64,000 nt of DNA from Flagellimonas pacifica. GTDB lineage: Bacteria > Bacteroidota > Bacteroidia > Flavobacteriales > Flavobacteriaceae. Under the pieces are notes generated by a model. That model was not told the origin of the DNA, did not search any database, and was given only the letters and a program-made list of their open reading frames with translations. Of the stretch, positions 7,966-15,967 are shown piece after piece. Numbering within the stretch: position 1 is the first letter of the stretch; each line of letters opens with the position of its first letter. A program made the position numbers and the translations under genes. The stretch spans positions 742,937 through 806,936 of the forward strand of contig NZ_OBEH01000002.1 in the NCBI RefSeq assembly GCF_900215465.1, given 5' to 3'.

Positions 7966-9888
7966 ATGGATAGAAAACAAAAACAGAAGTTGCGAGATGC
8001 GTTTGATTCTATACTACGAGCGGATTACATAACACTTGATAAAATAGAGGAATTAGACAATCTTTCTGAATACTACATTGACTATTTCGGAATTCTTCAA
8101 GGAGTACTTCAAAAACAGGATAACTTCATTTCTGGTAGACGTGGAACTGGTAAAACTACAAACCTATTAAGATCTTACTATGAGTGCCTAAAAACCATAG
8201 CACCTAAGCTGAAAGAAAAAGAATGTGTTTTAGGTGATACTAAGATTTTACCAATATTTGTCGACTTAAGTACGTGCAATGATCTTTTTGATTCTCAAAA
8301 TGATCTAGGCTTAATCGAGGTACATTTTATAAGACAGATAATTGATTCCTTAAAAAGACAACTTGCTCTTATGTTTGATGAATCATTTTTACTAATATTT
8401 AAGAAAGAAAACCCTGCTCTTGATGACTTGGACTATATAGAAAAAGTTTTGATAGAAGGTGTTAAGTTGTTTAATCAAAGAAACATTAATATAAAAGAAA
8501 GTAGAAAAAAAACTGCTTCCGACTCACTTTCAGCAAAAGCATCAATCAAAGATATCTCTTTGGAAACCAAACTATCAGAATCATCAGAAATAGATGAGCA
8601 AAGAGATTATTCTCAACTTCGAGGACTAAATGTTCAAGATTTTTTAAACAAAATAAATGACATTAAACGTAAAGCTAAAATTGATTCAATTTTTGTATTT
8701 ATTGATGAGTATTCTGATTTAAATAAATCATCGCAAATAAAATTCAGTTCATTACTTAAATTCTTCCTTGGTTCAAGAATAGGAATGTTTTTTAAGGTTG
8801 GTGTTATTACAGATAGATATGATTTTGGAGAGAAAATAATAGTAGGCAGAGATATTTTTCCAATACCATTAGATTTTAATGAATATGTAGAAAGATATGG
8901 TGGTGCTATTGCAGCAATGACAAGGATGCAAGACTTTGTTCAAATCCTTATTGAAAAAAGAATTGAAATATTCTGCCCAGAACTTAGTATTTCGGATGTA
9001 TTTAAAGGTGATTTGCCACAAGCATATTATAGAATAACAAGAGAAACTATTGGGGTGTCCAGAACAATCGGCATGATTTTACAAAATGCTTACATCCAAG
9101 CGCAGTCTACCCAAACAGATAATAAAATTGGGTTAAACGAGATTAACTATGGAATAAGTAGTGCGCGAAAAACATACCAAAAACAATTTATTGGCAGTAT
9201 TAAGAAAAAACTTGTGTATGGTTTTTATATGGATATGTGGAATGCAATACTTAAAAAAGCTCTAGCTGAGAAAGCAAAATATTCCGACAGGGCCGCAAGC
9301 CATTTTATGATAGATCCCTTGAGGAAAGATTATTTGAATGTTCTCTGCGAAAACTTTTTAATTCACTTTCTATCTGAGAATATTTCTTCAAAACATGGTG
9401 GTAATTATAATTTATATTCTATTGACTATGATATTTGCAATGAACATAGTATTCGTTATGCTAACAAAAAAGATGAATACACTCCTATCAGATTTGTATT
9501 TGATTCTGTTATCTCCGAGTTTGACCCCTATTTTTTAGAATCTAAGTCAAAAAGTTATAAATGTCCAAAATGTGATAGAATATATCCAGAAGAGGATGTG
9601 GTTAAAGTTAAGGTAAAACGATGTTTTGAAGATGATGAAAAGTTAGTGGAGATTATACATCAAGCGATGCCAATTACCGAGGGCAACTATGCCGAAGTTG
9701 AGATTAAAATTCTTGGATTAATTTCTCAGCTACCACAATCTGAAGCAATGACAGCCAGAGAAATAGCCGATTCGGTCGGATGCACAATTCAGAAAGTTTC
9801 AAGCTGGGGCACACGTGTGCTGGCAAAAAATGGACATATTAGTATTAAAAACAATAGGGGGAAGAATGTTTATTTTAATAATGAATAA
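7966..9888 (+). CDS. P-loop ATPase with C-terminal zinc-ribbon and winged helix; candidate defence protein
   Basis: 640 residues, no signal peptide. Walker A GRRGTGKTT at 57-65 and Walker B FVFIDE at 243-248 place it among ORC/Cdc6- or STAND-like AAA-type ATPases. Residues 175-215 form a Lys/Ser-rich low-complexity linker. Near the C terminus are CPKC (Cys533, Cys536) and a third Cys at 553, a zinc-ribbon-like element lacking the usual fourth Cys. Residues of about 575-640 look like a winged helix (MTAREIADSVGCTIQKVSSW). The gene is visibly more AT-rich than its neighbours and stands alone between small orphan genes and repeats. DNA- or RNA-sensing in phage or plasmid defence is an inference only; no nuclease partner is adjacent. 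It starts at ATG 7966. Confidence 0.7.
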   Translation: MDRKQKQKLRDAFDSILRADYITLDKIEELDNLSEYYIDYFGILQGVLQKQDNFISGRRGTGKTTNLLRSYYECLKTIAPKLKEKECVLGDTKILPIFVDLSTCNDLFDSQNDLGLIEVHFIRQIIDSLKRQLALMFDESFLLIFKKENPALDDLDYIEKVLIEGVKLFNQRNINIKESRKKTASDSLSAKASIKDISLETKLSESSEIDEQRDYSQLRGLNVQDFLNKINDIKRKAKIDSIFVFIDEYSDLNKSSQIKFSSLLKFFLGSRIGMFFKVGVITDRYDFGEKIIVGRDIFPIPLDFNEYVERYGGAIAAMTRMQDFVQILIEKRIEIFCPELSISDVFKGDLPQAYYRITRETIGVSRTIGMILQNAYIQAQSTQTDNKIGLNEINYGISSARKTYQKQFIGSIKKKLVYGFYMDMWNAILKKALAEKAKYSDRAASHFMIDPLRKDYLNVLCENFLIHFLSENISSKHGGNYNLYSIDYDICNEHSIRYANKKDEYTPIRFVFDSVISEFDPYFLESKSKSYKCPKCDRIYPEEDVVKVKVKRCFEDDEKLVEIIHQAMPITEGNYAEVEIKILGLISQLPQSEAMTAREIADSVGCTIQKVSSWGTRVLAKNGHISIKNNRGKNVYFNNE

Positions 9889-9991
9889 TATTCCCCTGCT
9901 GCCCACCCGCTGCCGCAAGATTATATCTTGTGGTATACGTATATCAAATACAAGAAAATACTTTGTTTTTGTAAACAAGTTGTTTTCTATA

Positions 9992-10022
9992 TGGATAAAA
10001 TGAAAAAACTGGTCCTAACCCT
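9992..10022 (+). repeat. Left copy of a 31-bp direct repeat (truncated 5' end of the ankyrin gene)
   Basis: The segment beginning TGGATAAAATGAAAAAACTG matches 10857-10887 at 30 of 31 positions. It copies the start region of the secreted ankyrin protein, including its ATG at 10001, but the match ends after about seven codons. The two copies bracket an 835-bp insert holding two small genes. Confidence 0.75.
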
Positions 10023-10083
10023 CGCTCTCGCAAAATCGTATCTTGTAGTCCGCAAAAGTATAACCGAAATCATCGCATACAAT

Positions 10084-10443
10084 TTGAGAAAAACCGTAAG
10101 CCTATCTTTAAAACTATTAATTCTTCTTATTTTATTAAGCTGTAGTGGACTGAAAAACAAAATGGAATTGGAGGGAACAGACCGAATTCCAAAAACTGCA
10201 TTTTTGGTTGAAAAAGACGGAATCAAAACTTGGTTTGACATTGAATGGATAAACAACCATCGGAATATGACCAGAATTTCAATATACGATGGTAATAATG
10301 GGAATTTAATTTCAAAAGGCCGCTTCATAAAAATATGTCCAGTCCAAAAATTACAACATATTGGAGAATTGAAAAATGAAATTGACTTTTATGATGGCAA
10401 GAATATCCAGTTGAAGGGTGATTGCTATCTATTAAAAAATTAA
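10084..10443 (+). CDS. Small lipoprotein of unknown function
   Basis: 119 residues from a TTG at 10084, chosen because it gives a textbook lipoprotein signal (start, Arg-Lys, a leucine-rich core, then LLSC with the lipid-accepting Cys near residue 19). The frame is open upstream to ATGs at 9991 and 10001, but those belong to the copied ankyrin-gene start and would bury the signal peptide internally. The mature part is beta-rich (IKTWFDIEWINNHRNMTR, IDFYDGKNIQLKGDCYLL) with no recognised domain. It lies 1 bp ahead of the next small gene, so the two form a pair inside the 31-bp repeats. Confidence 0.6.
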   Translation: MRKTVSLSLKLLILLILLSCSGLKNKMELEGTDRIPKTAFLVEKDGIKTWFDIEWINNHRNMTRISIYDGNNGNLISKGRFIKICPVQKLQHIGELKNEIDFYDGKNIQLKGDCYLLKN

Positions 10444-10444
10444 A

Positions 10445-10837
10445 ATGGAATTTGACCCTCCTATAAAAGAAAGAAGTGATAAAGAGCTATTCGAAATAAT
10501 TGAGAATAGGGATGATTGGGAACCTGAAGCCCTTAATCAAGCACAATCTGAACTAATCGAAAGAGGGGTTTCTATTGGAAAGCAAAATAATCGGAGTCGA
10601 AGTAAACGGAAATTCGAATCTCGCGTAAGTAAAATAAAAGCTTCCTCTCGCTATTCTACTTTGGAAATGGTATTGCTTGTAACCTTAGGTATTCCGTTTT
10701 GTCTATTTTTCTCTGATCTAGAAATATTTTGGCCAGGTGAAGGATTCAAAACAAAAAACAGACAAGGAATTCTCGCATTATTACTTGGAATATTGTTTTG
10801 GGGACTCTTACTTTACTTAGTTGTTGTATTTTTTTAA
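10445..10837 (+). CDS. Small membrane protein of unknown function
   Basis: 130 residues. The N-terminal third (SDKELFEIIENRDDWEPEAL, then AQSELIERG) resembles a short helical motif that recurs at the N termini of many small Bacteroidota proteins. A basic linker (50-72) leads to two membrane helices (about 76-92 and 110-129). The start follows the lipoprotein stop by one base, so the two are translationally linked. No function can be assigned; the pair could encode an envelope complex. Confidence 0.65.
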   Translation: MEFDPPIKERSDKELFEIIENRDDWEPEALNQAQSELIERGVSIGKQNNRSRSKRKFESRVSKIKASSRYSTLEMVLLVTLGIPFCLFFSDLEIFWPGEGFKTKNRQGILALLLGILFWGLLLYLVVVFF

Positions 10838-10856
10838 CCTTCCCGTTCTCAAAATT

Positions 10857-10887
10857 TGGATAAAATGAAAAAACTGATCCTAACCCT
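10857..10887 (+). repeat. Right copy of the 31-bp direct repeat
   Basis: This copy covers the intact start of the ankyrin/beta-propeller gene (ATG at 10865). It differs at one base from 9992-10022. The two copies lie 865 bp apart. Confidence 0.75.
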
Positions 10888-12253
10888 AATGGGTATTGTC
10901 TTTTGCTCAGGTCTTTGGGCACAAAATATACATAGAACGGTTTGCAAGGGCAATTTGGAACGGTTGGACAGTATGCTCACCACTACTCCCATTAATGTAA
11001 AGGATAACCGTGGCCGATCGTTATTGCACTGGGCGGTTGCCTGTAAACAACAAGAACTGTTTGACTATCTCATTAAAAAAGGAATACAAATCGATGGAGT
11101 TGATAATCAACAGAAAACACCCTTGCATGTAGCCGTTCAATTCAACAGTGAAGTATACGTTGACCGTCTGCTCAAACTACAACCTAACAATGGTTGGCAA
11201 TCTCGCCATGGGGCGTCACTTTTGCAATTTGCAGTGTTGAACGCAAATAAAGAGCTTACAGAAAAATTGATCACTAGCGGAGTTGACGTAAACCTCAAGA
11301 ACAAAAGAGGGAGCACCCCCTTGGAAATTTCACAACGGATTGTCGCAAATGATATTTCCAAATTGCTGATTTCCCATGGAGCTAACCAAAACCTTGTCCG
11401 TAAATTCAAATTGAAAGGGAAATATATGGGACAGGAGAAACCAGAGGCAAGTGGTAAAATGTTCGCACCTAACTTCATTTCCACCGAGGAGCAGGAATTT
11501 GGTTCGGTATTCAATAAAAAGGGCAACGAGTTTTATTTTGGTGTAGATGTGGGTGGTAGAAACGAAATACGATATACTCAAATAAAAGAAGGGCAATGGA
11601 CGAAGCCCATAACCATACTTTCCCATGAACAATACAGTTATAACGACCCATTTCTTTCCAATGACGAGGATAGGTTATATTTCATATCCACAAGGGCTTT
11701 AGATGGCATAGGAGACATTAAGGATGTTGACATATGGCACGTGCAGCGTATTGAGGGTGGATGGTCTGAACCCATTAACGCAGGTTCTAATATTAATACA
11801 GATGGGGATGAATATTACATTTCTTTCACCAATGAGGGAACAATGTATTTTGCTTCCAACGGCCATATCAGAAAAGACAGTACCCGAACAGACCATGACA
11901 TCTACTCCTCCAAGATGGTGGATAATGAATTCCAGGAACCCGTGTTACTTGATTCAGCGGTAAATACAACAGGTTATGAAGGGGATGTTTTTGTGGCTCC
12001 AGATGAATCTTATTTAATATTCTGTTCCACAAGGGACGGTGGTTTTGGAAGAGGAGATTTGTATATCAGCTTTAAGAACCTTGATGGAAATTGGACAAAA
12101 GCTGTCAATATGGGAAACGAAATAAACACGGAACATTATGAATACTGCCCTGTTGTAACCAAAGATGGGAAATACCTTTTTTACACAAGTAACCAAGATA
12201 TTTATTGGGCAAGTACAGCAATACTAAACGCGATTAGGAAAAAAGGCAAGTAG
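10865..12253 (+). CDS. Secreted ankyrin-repeat and PD40 beta-propeller protein
   Basis: 462 residues from ATG 10865. An upstream TTG at 10856 is possible but the signal peptide (MKKLILTL to WAQ, 1-20) starts cleanly at the ATG. About five ankyrin repeats occupy 21-178 (for example GRSLLHWAVACKQQELFDYL and KTPLHVAVQ). From about 195 a beta-propeller made of PD40/WD40-like TolB-type repeats follows (SNDEDRLYFIST, APDESYLIFCSTRDGG, TKDGKYLFYTS). Both modules bind proteins or ligands; together outside the cytoplasm they suggest a periplasmic or surface scaffold. The exact function is unknown. The natural promoter may lie before 9992, now separated from the gene by the two-gene insert. Confidence 0.8.
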   Translation: MKKLILTLMGIVFCSGLWAQNIHRTVCKGNLERLDSMLTTTPINVKDNRGRSLLHWAVACKQQELFDYLIKKGIQIDGVDNQQKTPLHVAVQFNSEVYVDRLLKLQPNNGWQSRHGASLLQFAVLNANKELTEKLITSGVDVNLKNKRGSTPLEISQRIVANDISKLLISHGANQNLVRKFKLKGKYMGQEKPEASGKMFAPNFISTEEQEFGSVFNKKGNEFYFGVDVGGRNEIRYTQIKEGQWTKPITILSHEQYSYNDPFLSNDEDRLYFISTRALDGIGDIKDVDIWHVQRIEGGWSEPINAGSNINTDGDEYYISFTNEGTMYFASNGHIRKDSTRTDHDIYSSKMVDNEFQEPVLLDSAVNTTGYEGDVFVAPDESYLIFCSTRDGGFGRGDLYISFKNLDGNWTKAVNMGNEINTEHYEYCPVVTKDGKYLFYTSNQDIYWASTAILNAIRKKGK

Positions 12254-12343
12254 TCTCCTGCTTATATAAGATCATACCTTACTGTAACAAAAAAATAAAA
12301 ACCGTCTCTTTCGTTAAAATTTATACATGGCTACCACTGGTTA

Positions 12344-12351
12344 TACCTTGT
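12344..12351 (+). promoter_or_regulatory. Possible variant -7 box (TACCTTGT)
   Basis: A TAnCTTGT element lies 28 nt before the amine-oxidase start. Similar strings occur at about 9923, 10037, 13517 and 17218, each in an intergenic region. It differs from the TAnnTTTG consensus by one position, so the call is tentative. Confidence 0.3.
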
Positions 12352-12379
12352 GGTTCAGCTTATTTTTAGAACATATAGA

Positions 12380-13489
12380 ATGAAAAGAGAAGAATTTATA
12401 AAAATTTGTGGCCTTTTTGGTATTGGATTACCCTTACAACATGGATTGATGGCATGCACAACTGATGACAATACAACCCAACCCTTTAAAGGAAAAGTTT
12501 TGATTATTGGTGCTGGGGCCGGTGGATTATCGGCTGGCTATTTTTTAAACCAACAGGGCATTGATTTTGAGATTCTTGAGGCTTCGGCGGTTTATGGGGG
12601 CAGAATGCGTATCAACACCGATTTTGCCGATTTTCCCATTCCGCTGGGCGCTGAGTGGTTGGAAACCAACCCCCGCATTTTCAAAGAAATAGTTAACGAT
12701 CCTTCGGTGCAGGTAAACGTAGAAACCGTTTCCGATGCCCCTGACCGGAAATTTGTAAATTATTCTTGGTTCAATTTTTTTGAAGATTATATTGTTCCTT
12801 CGGTCTCTGAAAAAATCTCTTATAACACGGTTGTACAATCCATTGATTATTCTGGCGACCAAGTTTTGGTCAACACCCAGGGCGGACAACGCACAGCAGA
12901 CAAAGTGGTGATTTCAGTACCGCTCCAAATTCTTAAAGACGGAGATGTTCGTTTTACGCCCAACCTTCCCCAAAGTAAATTAAATGCCATCAATAACACT
13001 GTGGTTTGGGAAGGGTTTAAAGCTTTTTTCGAGTTTTCCACCAATTTTTATGGCGATGATGAACACCAATTTCAGATTGAACCCGAGACGGATGGCCAGA
13101 AAATTTATTACAATGCCACTTTAGGGCAAAATACGACAAAGAATATCCTAGGGTTGTTTGTGGTAGGCAAACCTGCACAGGATTATATTTCCCGTACTGG
13201 AGAGGATTTGAAAAACTTCATTTTAAATGAACTGGATAGTATTTATGAGGGTAAGGCAACATCCAGTTACATCAACCATATTAGCCAAAACTGGAACAAC
13301 GAACCCTTTATTAAAGGTGGGTACATGACAGACCATGCAGATTGGAGAACGGTACAGGAACTTGGAAAGCCCATTGGCAACAAACTATACTTTGCCGGTG
13401 GAGCCTATACCGATGGAGAGGATTGGGTCTCTGTGCATACCGCTGCGCAATCAGCAAAAAGCGCGATTGAAGCAATAAACGATAAATAA
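12380..13489 (+). CDS. FAD-dependent oxidoreductase, flavin monoamine oxidase-like
   Basis: 369 residues from ATG 12380. The N terminus (KREEFIKICG then a hydrophobic stretch ending MAC) resembles a degenerate Tat or lipoprotein signal. The FAD-binding GAGAGG motif comes near residue 43, with ILEASAVYGGRM about 25 residues later, and the C-terminal FAD contact LYFAGGAYTDGEDWVSVH near 330-347. This is the NAD(P)-binding-like Rossmann and C-terminal layout of monoamine oxidases and related desaturases. At under 400 residues it is at the short end of the family. Substrate unknown. It stands alone with its own possible promoter. Confidence 0.8.
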   Translation: MKREEFIKICGLFGIGLPLQHGLMACTTDDNTTQPFKGKVLIIGAGAGGLSAGYFLNQQGIDFEILEASAVYGGRMRINTDFADFPIPLGAEWLETNPRIFKEIVNDPSVQVNVETVSDAPDRKFVNYSWFNFFEDYIVPSVSEKISYNTVVQSIDYSGDQVLVNTQGGQRTADKVVISVPLQILKDGDVRFTPNLPQSKLNAINNTVVWEGFKAFFEFSTNFYGDDEHQFQIEPETDGQKIYYNATLGQNTTKNILGLFVVGKPAQDYISRTGEDLKNFILNELDSIYEGKATSSYINHISQNWNNEPFIKGGYMTDHADWRTVQELGKPIGNKLYFAGGAYTDGEDWVSVHTAAQSAKSAIEAINDK

Positions 13490-13566
13490 AAATTGTTCTT
13501 CGCTTCCAAAGGATTGTATCTTGTAAATTGCTGTTTCACCAAATAGACTTTTACCCCAAGGCCCCT

Positions 13567-13574
13567 TACCTTTG
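13567..13574 (+). promoter_or_regulatory. -7 promoter box for the metallo-beta-lactamase-fold gene
   Basis: TACCTTTG is a perfect TAnnTTTG element 34 nt before the ATG at 13609. Confidence 0.6.
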
Positions 13575-13608
13575 CCACTACCAAGCACTAAATAAACATT
13601 CAAAATAA

Positions 13609-14550
13609 ATGAATAGTAAAAAGATAATACGTACCCTATTTCTGATTGGGCTGATTACAAACAGCACTTTGGCAAATACCAACACTGATTTTGAGGTGAC
13701 ACGCATTGCTGAAAATGTCTATAGCATTGTTTCACCCTCCTTTGGTTTGCCTACTCCAGAAAATAAAGGTTGGAACTCCAACAGTCACTTCATTATTACC
13801 AAAAAAGGGGTGCTACTTTTTGATACCGGTTCCTCTGAAGCAATAGGCAACAGAATTAAAAGCGCCATTAAAACGGTCACGGACCTACCAGTACGTTGGG
13901 TGGTGAATTCGCACAGCCATGCCGATCATTGGTTGGGCAATGCGGCGTTTGCAGATACAGTAACTGAAATTATTTCAAGTGAACAAGCGCTAAGTGAAAT
14001 GAAAAAGTACGGAGAGGAAGATGTAAAGTTTTATTCCAAAGTAACCAATGGTACAATTGGTCCAACCCGGCTTGTGTACCCTACTTTGTTATTGACCCAA
14101 GGCCAAAAACGTAATTTTGGAGGAGTAGATGTTGAAATCATTTTTGCCAATGATGGGCATTCACCTGGTGATGTTTTAATGTGGCTGCCCAAAGAAAAAA
14201 TCATGCTTGGCGGAGATGTGCTAAGTTCCGATTGGATGCCGGTGATCACTGGCCACGGAAATGTTCCAAACTTAATAAGCACCCTTTACGCCATAGCAAA
14301 GTTAGAACCCACTATTGTTTTAACTGGGCATGGTAGCGCAACTACGCCAGAGTCGATAAAAAGGGATGCTGATTTATTATCAAGTGTTTGGAAGCAGGTA
14401 CAATCTGATTATGGAAATGGTCGCACACCTGAGGAAATCCTGTTAACCGTCAAAGCCAAGCTGGAACCAAAATATGGTCCCTTATATAAAGATTTTGTCC
14501 CGGAAATTGAGCGCCATGTTAAGCTGATGTATAAATTGCAGCAAACATAA
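13609..14550 (+). CDS. Secreted metallo-beta-lactamase-fold hydrolase
   Basis: 313 residues with a signal peptide (about 1-22). The metal site is complete: HSHADH (His102, His104, Asp106, His107), His184 in NDGHSPGD, Asp203 in GGDVLSS and His241 in TGHG. The architecture fits SoxH/quinoprotein-relay-type periplasmic MBL hydrolases better than true class B beta-lactamases. Substrate cannot be assigned, and resistance activity should not be assumed from the fold. Monocistronic with its own promoter. Confidence 0.88.
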   Translation: MNSKKIIRTLFLIGLITNSTLANTNTDFEVTRIAENVYSIVSPSFGLPTPENKGWNSNSHFIITKKGVLLFDTGSSEAIGNRIKSAIKTVTDLPVRWVVNSHSHADHWLGNAAFADTVTEIISSEQALSEMKKYGEEDVKFYSKVTNGTIGPTRLVYPTLLLTQGQKRNFGGVDVEIIFANDGHSPGDVLMWLPKEKIMLGGDVLSSDWMPVITGHGNVPNLISTLYAIAKLEPTIVLTGHGSATTPESIKRDADLLSSVWKQVQSDYGNGRTPEEILLTVKAKLEPKYGPLYKDFVPEIERHVKLMYKLQQT

Positions 14551-14674
14551 AAATGATTTTGAAATTGGGAAAATGAACTCATCCCAAGGGAAAAATAATC
14601 CTATATTTAAATTGCAAATAGGCTACGTGTCTGCGGAATTGTTATGCATTGACTAAACCATAAATTATATAACC

Positions 14675-15232
14675 TTGGACCTAACAAAAAGAACACTGGA
14701 AGAACAGCGTGCTGAGTTTTCCAATCAAAAATTCCTGGCCACTCCCCTAGCCGGGTTGATTGTTTGGACCATTATTGGCATTACTGGAGTATTTTTTTCA
14801 GACAGAATAACCGTATGGACAATTTTTATAGGAACTGGGAGCATTGTCTACCTAGGGTTGTTCCTTTCCAAATTTACAGGTGAAAACTTTCTGGACAAAA
14901 GAAAACCCAAGAATGAATTTGACTCACTTTTTCTTTTTACCGTGGGGCAGGCAGTTTTGGTCTATGCCATTGCCATTCCTTTCTTTTTAGTGGATTACAC
15001 TTCTTTACCAATGACCGTTGGCATTTTGACCGGTTTAATGTGGTTCCCTTTTTCATGGATTATAAAGCATTGGGTTGGAGTTTTTCATGCCGCCTTACGC
15101 ACAGTTACTGTTTTAACATTGTGGTATCTTTTGCCAGAATATAGGTTTGTAACCATACCCTTTTCAATTGTTTTGATATATATAGTTACTTTATTTATCC
15201 TCAGAAATAGGAAAGGTATAAAGTTGCTATAA
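14675..15232 (+). CDS. Multi-pass membrane protein (DUF7010-like)
   Basis: 185 residues from a TTG at 14675; no ATG is suitably placed before the first membrane segment. Six hydrophobic segments lie at roughly 26-42, 47-64, 88-107, 112-130, 135-154 and 160-176. The N-terminal motif (ALEEQRAEFSNQKFLATPLAG type) resembles the DUF7010 family, which is a weak assignment from memory. A TATATTTA degenerate -7 box lies at 14602. The gene precedes the Crp-type regulator by about 50 bp and may share its transcript. Confidence 0.6.
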   Translation: MDLTKRTLEEQRAEFSNQKFLATPLAGLIVWTIIGITGVFFSDRITVWTIFIGTGSIVYLGLFLSKFTGENFLDKRKPKNEFDSLFLFTVGQAVLVYAIAIPFFLVDYTSLPMTVGILTGLMWFPFSWIIKHWVGVFHAALRTVTVLTLWYLLPEYRFVTIPFSIVLIYIVTLFILRNRKGIKLL

Positions 15233-15285
15233 CAATAGCATCTATGTCTCTCATCGTTTACCTTTTCCTTCTAAAACCAAAAAAA

Positions 15286-15873
15286 ATGGAAGACTTACTT
15301 TTTAACTCGTTTTCTCAGGTTTATCCTTTAAGTATAGAAGATTTTAAAACGTTTATGCAGAGTTTTAAAAGGGAGAGTTATAGGAAAGGTGATGAAATAT
15401 TGAGTTTTGGACAAATAGAAAACAGAACGAGTATGGTGCTGAGTGGCATGGTTCACCAAACCGTGATAATTGGTGGTGAAATTTTTACAGTGGATATTTC
15501 CCTATCCGGTATGTACTTCAACAATCTTAAAAGCTATCTGGAAGAAAGCCCTTCAATAGAAGTACAAACCGCTTTGACCGATGTGGACATACTATTTATT
15601 GAAAAAGAAGCTGCAGAAAGGCTTAGGCATGAAAATCATGCCTTTTGTTATATCTATTCCAAATCTTGGGAAAAGACACATTTAGAGAGAGAAAAAAGAT
15701 CGTACATGCTCCAAAATAAAAATGCCATCAAACGATTTGAGCTTTTCATGAGCACCAATGAAAATGCAAAAAGATATTTAGAGGAAGTACCACAGCGTAT
15801 CATTGCTGAATACCTTAATCTAACACCTGAAACCTTGAGCAGGGTGAAAAAGGAATATTTTAGAAAAAGTTGA
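15286..15873 (+). CDS. Crp/Fnr-family transcriptional regulator
   Basis: 195 residues from ATG 15286; a 14-residue extension to 15244 is possible but hydrophobic and atypical. A cyclic-nucleotide-binding-like beta-roll occupies about 15-120 (YRKGDEILSFGQIENRTSMV and GMVHQTVIIGGE). The C-terminal helix-turn-helix (VPQRIIAEYLNLTPETLSRV, about 168-187) is of the form seen in Bacteroidota Crp/Fnr proteins. The usual cAMP-binding residues are not evident, as is common in this phylum. Its targets may include the membrane gene before it or the serine hydrolase after it. Confidence 0.82.
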   Translation: MEDLLFNSFSQVYPLSIEDFKTFMQSFKRESYRKGDEILSFGQIENRTSMVLSGMVHQTVIIGGEIFTVDISLSGMYFNNLKSYLEESPSIEVQTALTDVDILFIEKEAAERLRHENHAFCYIYSKSWEKTHLEREKRSYMLQNKNAIKRFELFMSTNENAKRYLEEVPQRIIAEYLNLTPETLSRVKKEYFRKS

Positions 15874-15913
15874 TTTCTTGATTTCAAATAAGATTTACCC
15901 GAAATGTGCATGA

Positions 15914-15921
15914 TAGATTTG
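15914..15921 (+). promoter_or_regulatory. -7 promoter box for the serine hydrolase
   Basis: TAGATTTG is a perfect TAnnTTTG element 46 nt before the ATG at 15968. Confidence 0.55.
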
Positions 15922-15967
15922 TATATCTAGAATCTTTAACCCTAGTTGTAATCATCAAATCAATAAA

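Noticed and set aside
9928-10443. Longer version of the lipoprotein gene starting at 9928 or 9991
   Set aside because: The extra residues are the copied ankyrin-gene start and would place the lipoprotein signal inside the protein.
13609-14550. True metallo-beta-lactamase (resistance gene)
   Set aside because: The fold and metal ligands match many MBL hydrolases; motifs specific to known class B enzymes were not seen.
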